Position numbers and translations under genes: made by a program | In this document: piece after piece, positions 60,289 through 64,000 of the stretch | Position numbering within the stretch: position 1 is the stretch's first letter | Layout: the number at the start of each line of letters is the position of its first letter | The notes under the pieces: model-generated | Told to the model about the DNA's origin: nothing | Database searches by the model: none | The model's input: the letters and a program-made list of their open reading frames with translations, nothing else | NCBI GenBank assembly: GCA_023105745.1 | Contig: JALGQZ010000011.1 | Span: 32,967,094-33,031,093 of the forward strand | Length of the DNA stretch: 64,000 nucleotides | Origin: Austropuccinia psidii | Taxonomy: Eukaryota > Basidiomycota > Pucciniomycetes > Pucciniales > Sphaerophragmiaceae | Direction: 5' to 3'

Positions 60289-60984
60289 CACCAGGGCGAA
60301 TCTTGTGTAAATTGTCAGCGATTGACTTCACATCAAGCAAACGTCAAGCAGGATAAAAGTCAAGCTCACGTCAAGCGAATGTCAAGCACACGTCCTACTC
60401 TTGTCTTACACCAAATCCTGTGACATCCACCAATATTGGTTCCCCTGTGCCTTCAACTCAGATTCCTCACCACCTGATCATCCCGCAACCATCCAATGGT
60501 TGGTAAAAATTACACAAGACCCGCCTGTTTGCACAAACACACATCAAAGAGGTCCTTCAGCCAGTCTTGATGTAGGCAGGGGGTTTGACTTCACCAGGTC
60601 ATCCATAAAAGGACTCCGCCTGAGCGGGATTGTCATTTTGCAGGTGACACTTGTAGAGCCCGCCGCACAATACCGCGTGTGCAGGTGCGCTTGTGTGTGC
60701 ATTGGCGTGTGCGCATCTGGGTGCGCAAGGGCCGCTTCCCCTTCCAACATGATGATGGCGCAGTTAGAAATTTTGGCTGCTGTGAAAGGTGAGTGTGTGG
60801 GTCATTTGATCATTGAACTTGGCTTATTCACACTGTACCCAATGTCAAAATAGTAAGTTCTTTGTGGAAATTTGAAATGATGGGCTTTGCTTGTCACAAT
60901 GGCATGTCTCTGTCACTAAATTTTGAGGCAGTTATTTCACTAGCAAAATTGCTAATGAATCTGAGAGATTTGCATTTCTGTAGA
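60289..60984 (-). other. 3' flank of the CACTA-like transposon: short repeats and CpG-rich patch
   Basis: Starting where D stops (CACCAGGGCGAATC), this looks like the subterminal region of the element encoding the transposase at right. From 60335 to 60395 it carries five or six variants of ACGTCAAGC (ACATCAAGC, ACGTCAAGC, ATGTCAAGC). At about 60655-60735 a CpG-rich block holds CGCCGCACAATACCGCGTG, GCAGGTGCGC and GTGTGCGCATC. Frames at 60401-60853 are not convincing. No terminal inverted repeat can be confirmed because the other end is outside the window. Confidence 0.5.
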
Positions 60985-63900
60985 CTAAATTTCATGAAAT
61001 AATGGCTTTATCATTACAAGCAGCCCACATGACAGAACTTTGTTATCATACAATCCACAGTTACCTTCTATTTCTTCTTCAGATATAATCAAGTGTCCAT
61101 CATCAAAACCAACAGCTTTATAAATATTCAGATGTGGCCAATCTGGTAAGAAATTCACATCAATCTTCAAAGTTTTTAAGATCAGAAAGTTATTGTTCAG
61201 TATGCTAGATGGCTCAGAGACTTTAAAAATCCTAATAATAATACCAAATCGTCGTGAGTTGGCCCTCAGAAAACATATCACACTGTTGCTGACATTTTTG
61301 GATTCAGTTGAAAATATATTGTTCCCAATATTAATGTTTGAAACTGGAAAATACCAAGGTGAGACAATCCTTGAAGTTGGAGGACTTGTGGATTGCACAG
61401 TAGTGTCTAAGCTGATCCAATCAACTATTTCCCTTGTTGCATGAAAATTCTGTAAGTACTCAACCAGGCAATCATAATTTTCTTGGTCATGGCGGGATGG
61501 TTTGTTATATTTATGGTCATTGAACAGGGCAGGTGGCTGTGATTCAAAAAGCTGTTTTATTTCACATGGCACGGATGGGGATTTCAGGAGAACGGAAAGG
61601 TTGGAACATCGACAGATATGTTGAAGTAAGGTTTTATCTATATCATCTATTCAGAGTTGCAAGAAGTTAATCTTATTCAGTTCAGGTGTTTAATCAATGT
61701 GAATATATTGATCTTATTAATTGATGTACATATTTTGTTATTTGTTGGCATTTTTGCAAATACTCCAATCAAGCGCTCATAACCCCATGTGGCTGAGGCT
61801 TGTGCTGGGCCCCAACGTTGGAAGAGTTCGGGAATATGATCAGCAAAATGATGATTTGGTTTACTTTTCTGTTTTGGGAACAGGAGTCGATTGGAAAGGC
61901 GGAATTTTTTCCAATGTTCAGCAAATGCAGTTGCATCATCTATTGAAACAGTCCAACTTGTGGCAATGTTGATAGCACTAATCAAATGGAATGTATTCTT
62001 GGCTAGTTCATTTGCAAGTTCTTCTGACTGACCCATTTTTCTTTGAGTGTTCGCATATTGGTGTACATCTAATGACATCTGTTTACTGAGCATTAAAAAT
62101 GGAATATAGACCTTATATAAGAGAGCCCATTCAGCGGCTTTTAAGCTACCATGAGAGGGGGAACCCATGTTGCGAGGTACTCTTGTCCATGATGAGGGAA
62201 TTATCGTCTCAGATATGATTTGTCGGAGATGCTCCAGAGACTCACCCTTGATCTGGTGATCACTCAGTGCAGTGATATCCAATTCAGTGGGGATGTAATC
62301 CGCATCAAATGAAGGAATCTCTGCAGAACCACTAGATGGATGTTCTGTGTGAGGGGTGGGCATTGGGAAGTAGTTTTTTCGGGTGGAAGTAGTGGGGAGT
62401 GGCTCATTTATTATTTTTGCTGCGTCTCTTCTCAGGGAGCGGGCCTCTCTCAATGTGATTTTATCAAGAGAGCTGTTGGAGGTCATGGAATCTGAGTCTG
62501 AACTGTTGGTGTCATTGGATTTCCTGGCGGACCTGAGGTAAATTTTTGATTTGGACTCTGGAATGCACAATTTGAAAGTTGCATGATCCTTCAAAATTCC
62601 AAGTATTAAATTATGCATTATGTCAAGATTAACCATTCTGGTTGCATCCCAATACAGAAGGTCTTCTAAAATTGAATACCGCACTCCATACTCAGAGAAA
62701 ATTGCTTGTCTTTGTTGTGGGGTTGCCCGAAGCAATTTGGCAATGGTTGATTTATGATTTTGATATGAGCGTGTGTAGTGAAATTGAGGACCAATTTCTT
62801 CAATTTGAGCTTTGTGAATGGTGCAAAAATTACAAAAGTGGTTGCCTGAATGGGAAATAAATCCAGTAAGCTTGCGCATGGCAACCACATCCGCAATGGC
62901 TGTGAGAATGGCAACACGGATAAAGGATCCTGAAGGACCTGTTGAGGTGGGTGAAAAATGGTAACCTTGCCATAGCTCTTTGAGCTCGTTGATGAGTGGC
63001 ATTAATAGATAATTCAATTGAAGGGAAGTTGGCTCCTTCGGACCAGGGATGATTCCTGCAACATAGACATTCTCTGGCTTCAATCTTTCACTTGGGGGGA
63101 GATTAAGACAAATAGGCATGATAGGTCCAATTCTGGCCAACCGGGTGGACTTTCCATGTGCATTAAACCAATCCACATAAATGGAGAAGGCCAATGCACC
63201 AGGAATGGATATTTCTAGTGCCAGTGAAGCGTCTCCAGACCAATCCATCCCAGACGTCACGTTTTTGGGGAATCTTCGGGAGTTTGGGATTGTTGATGTT
63301 GATGCAGAATGTCCATAATTCCAGCCCGCTGGAGAAATCTGGCAAGCCAATTTTTGAATGGTTGATAAATGAAATGTTTTGTTGGTATAAATTTTTGCTT
63401 CATGTTGGTTGTTTTTTGGGTGCGGGGTTCAAATGAATAGATGAATTTTCCTAATGATTGTGTGCAAGGGGGATCATGATCATTTGGGTCATTATGGCAT
63501 TGACAGTGGGGTTGGTCAGTTGTGACTGATTCAGTAAGGCCATTAAGAGAGAAACATTGAGGACAACATATATAGTTTTGAATCACTGGCTCCAATTGGA
63601 GATGTTCAAATATGGTACTCAGATCTTGAGGAATATGGAATGCAGGAATGGGGGGACCACTGGAGCTTGAGATGCTGGACTTGATCAGCAGGTTGAGGGC
63701 GGGGTTGAGAATGCGTGAAGCCCTGCGGGGTATATTATACCTTAATGATAGAATGGCAGATATTATCATTCCAAGGTCTTGTGGAGGAAGGGTTTGACTG
63801 CTGCTGTATGGTTTCTGTGCAATTGAATTGAGCCCCGGTGCTGTGGAGAAGGTGCTTTGGGTCAATGGTGAATAATCAGCTGGGGATATTTGATCCAATA

Positions 63901-64000
63901 GAAGTTGTGGGCACTCAGATCCTGATGCAGAAGTAGGGATGTTTGGAAGAGATGTGGGTGCAATGGTTGATTTGAGCTTTTTAATGTGCTGTTTATATTG
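60985..64000 (-). pseudogene. CACTA-like (tnp2/Plavaka-type) DDE transposase, partial and frame-disrupted
   Basis: The frame is open through 64000, so the N-terminus (presumably a zinc finger) lies outside. From 63898 down are CCPQCFSLNG and CQCHNDPNDHD, then FKNWLARFLQRAG. The catalytic core has AFSIYVDWFNAHGKS, CLNLPPSERLKPENVYVAG and IIPGPKEPT, a Cys-rich insert (HFCNFCTIH), WDATRMVNLDIMHNLILG and SATWGYERLIG. This order is known from tnp2-like transposases. An 83-nt intron (61647-61729; GTACAT...AATAG) joins NNKI to YDIDKTLLQHICRC and extends the protein to 60985. Around 63250-63300 the frame changes twice within about 100 bp, with RDVWDGLVWRRF in a third frame. The copy therefore looks inactive unless an assembly error is involved. 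It would cut and paste its own element in the nucleus. Confidence 0.82.
61647..61729 (-). other. 83-nt intron in the transposase gene
   Basis: Donor GTACAT at 61729 and acceptor GAATAG at 61647. Removing it avoids the stop at about 61677 and restores a continuous frame into the 195-residue C-terminal block with family-like sequence (DKTLLQHICRCSNL). Confidence 0.7.

Noticed and set aside
1..64000. tRNA, rRNA or ordinary host genes
   Set aside because: I scanned for conserved tRNA/rRNA stretches and non-TE protein families and saw none. A tRNAscan and a protein search would be needed to exclude them fully.

Overview
The window is a transposon graveyard with no recognisable host gene. It looks like fungal DNA from a large, AT-rich, TE-bloated basidiomycete genome, most likely a rust (Pucciniales). 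The gag N-termini, the antisense zinc-cluster gene and the tnp2/Plavaka-type transposase resemble proteins I remember from the myrtle rust Austropuccinia psidii. That species call is from recall and was not searched. Introns are short (50 and 83 nt) with GT...AG ends, as expected for such a fungus.

Left part (1-34 kb). A decayed minus-strand LTR element (A, about 590-3088) is followed by a minus-strand solo LTR (3506-4264) of the element C family. Two inverted-repeat elements, 6269-7814 and 10975-11870, share ends, subterminal motifs and an internal satellite built from GCCAT/ATGGC palindromes. Between them lie a Harbinger-like transposase remnant, a 245-bp tandem duplication and about 2 kb of strongly T-biased sequence. 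A heavily mutated Ty3/Gypsy-type gag-pol (G, about 14400-19776, plus strand) follows, then about 7 kb of unassigned AT-rich DNA, an LTR relic H (26613-28354), a second LTR type F (about 29011-30269) and a T-rich/A-rich foldback near 33.4 kb.

Central part (34-60 kb). This is a three-level nest. Old plus-strand element D (about 33920-60288) is split in gag by minus-strand chromovirus-like element B (36013-56265; two 1830-bp LTRs about 3% different; 5-bp duplication gaaat). B is itself split in its reverse transcriptase by element C (40513-50680; 5-bp duplication gggca). C is the youngest: its LTRs differ at 2 of 701 aligned sites and its gag and pol are uninterrupted. It has PR, RT, RNase H, integrase and a chromodomain, with pol in the -1 frame behind a GGGAAAA slip site. 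Its 5' LTR has lost about 60 bp at its inner end.

The most interesting item is inside C. Between pol and the 3' LTR, on the opposite strand, lies a two-exon gene (47698-48938, 50-nt intron) whose product has exact fungal Zn2Cys6 spacing.

Right end (60.3-64 kb). A minus-strand CACTA-like (tnp2/Plavaka-type) transposase gene with an 83-nt intron and two frame disruptions runs off the window. Its 3' flank holds short ACGTCAAGC-type repeats and a CpG-rich patch, and it abuts the broken end of D.
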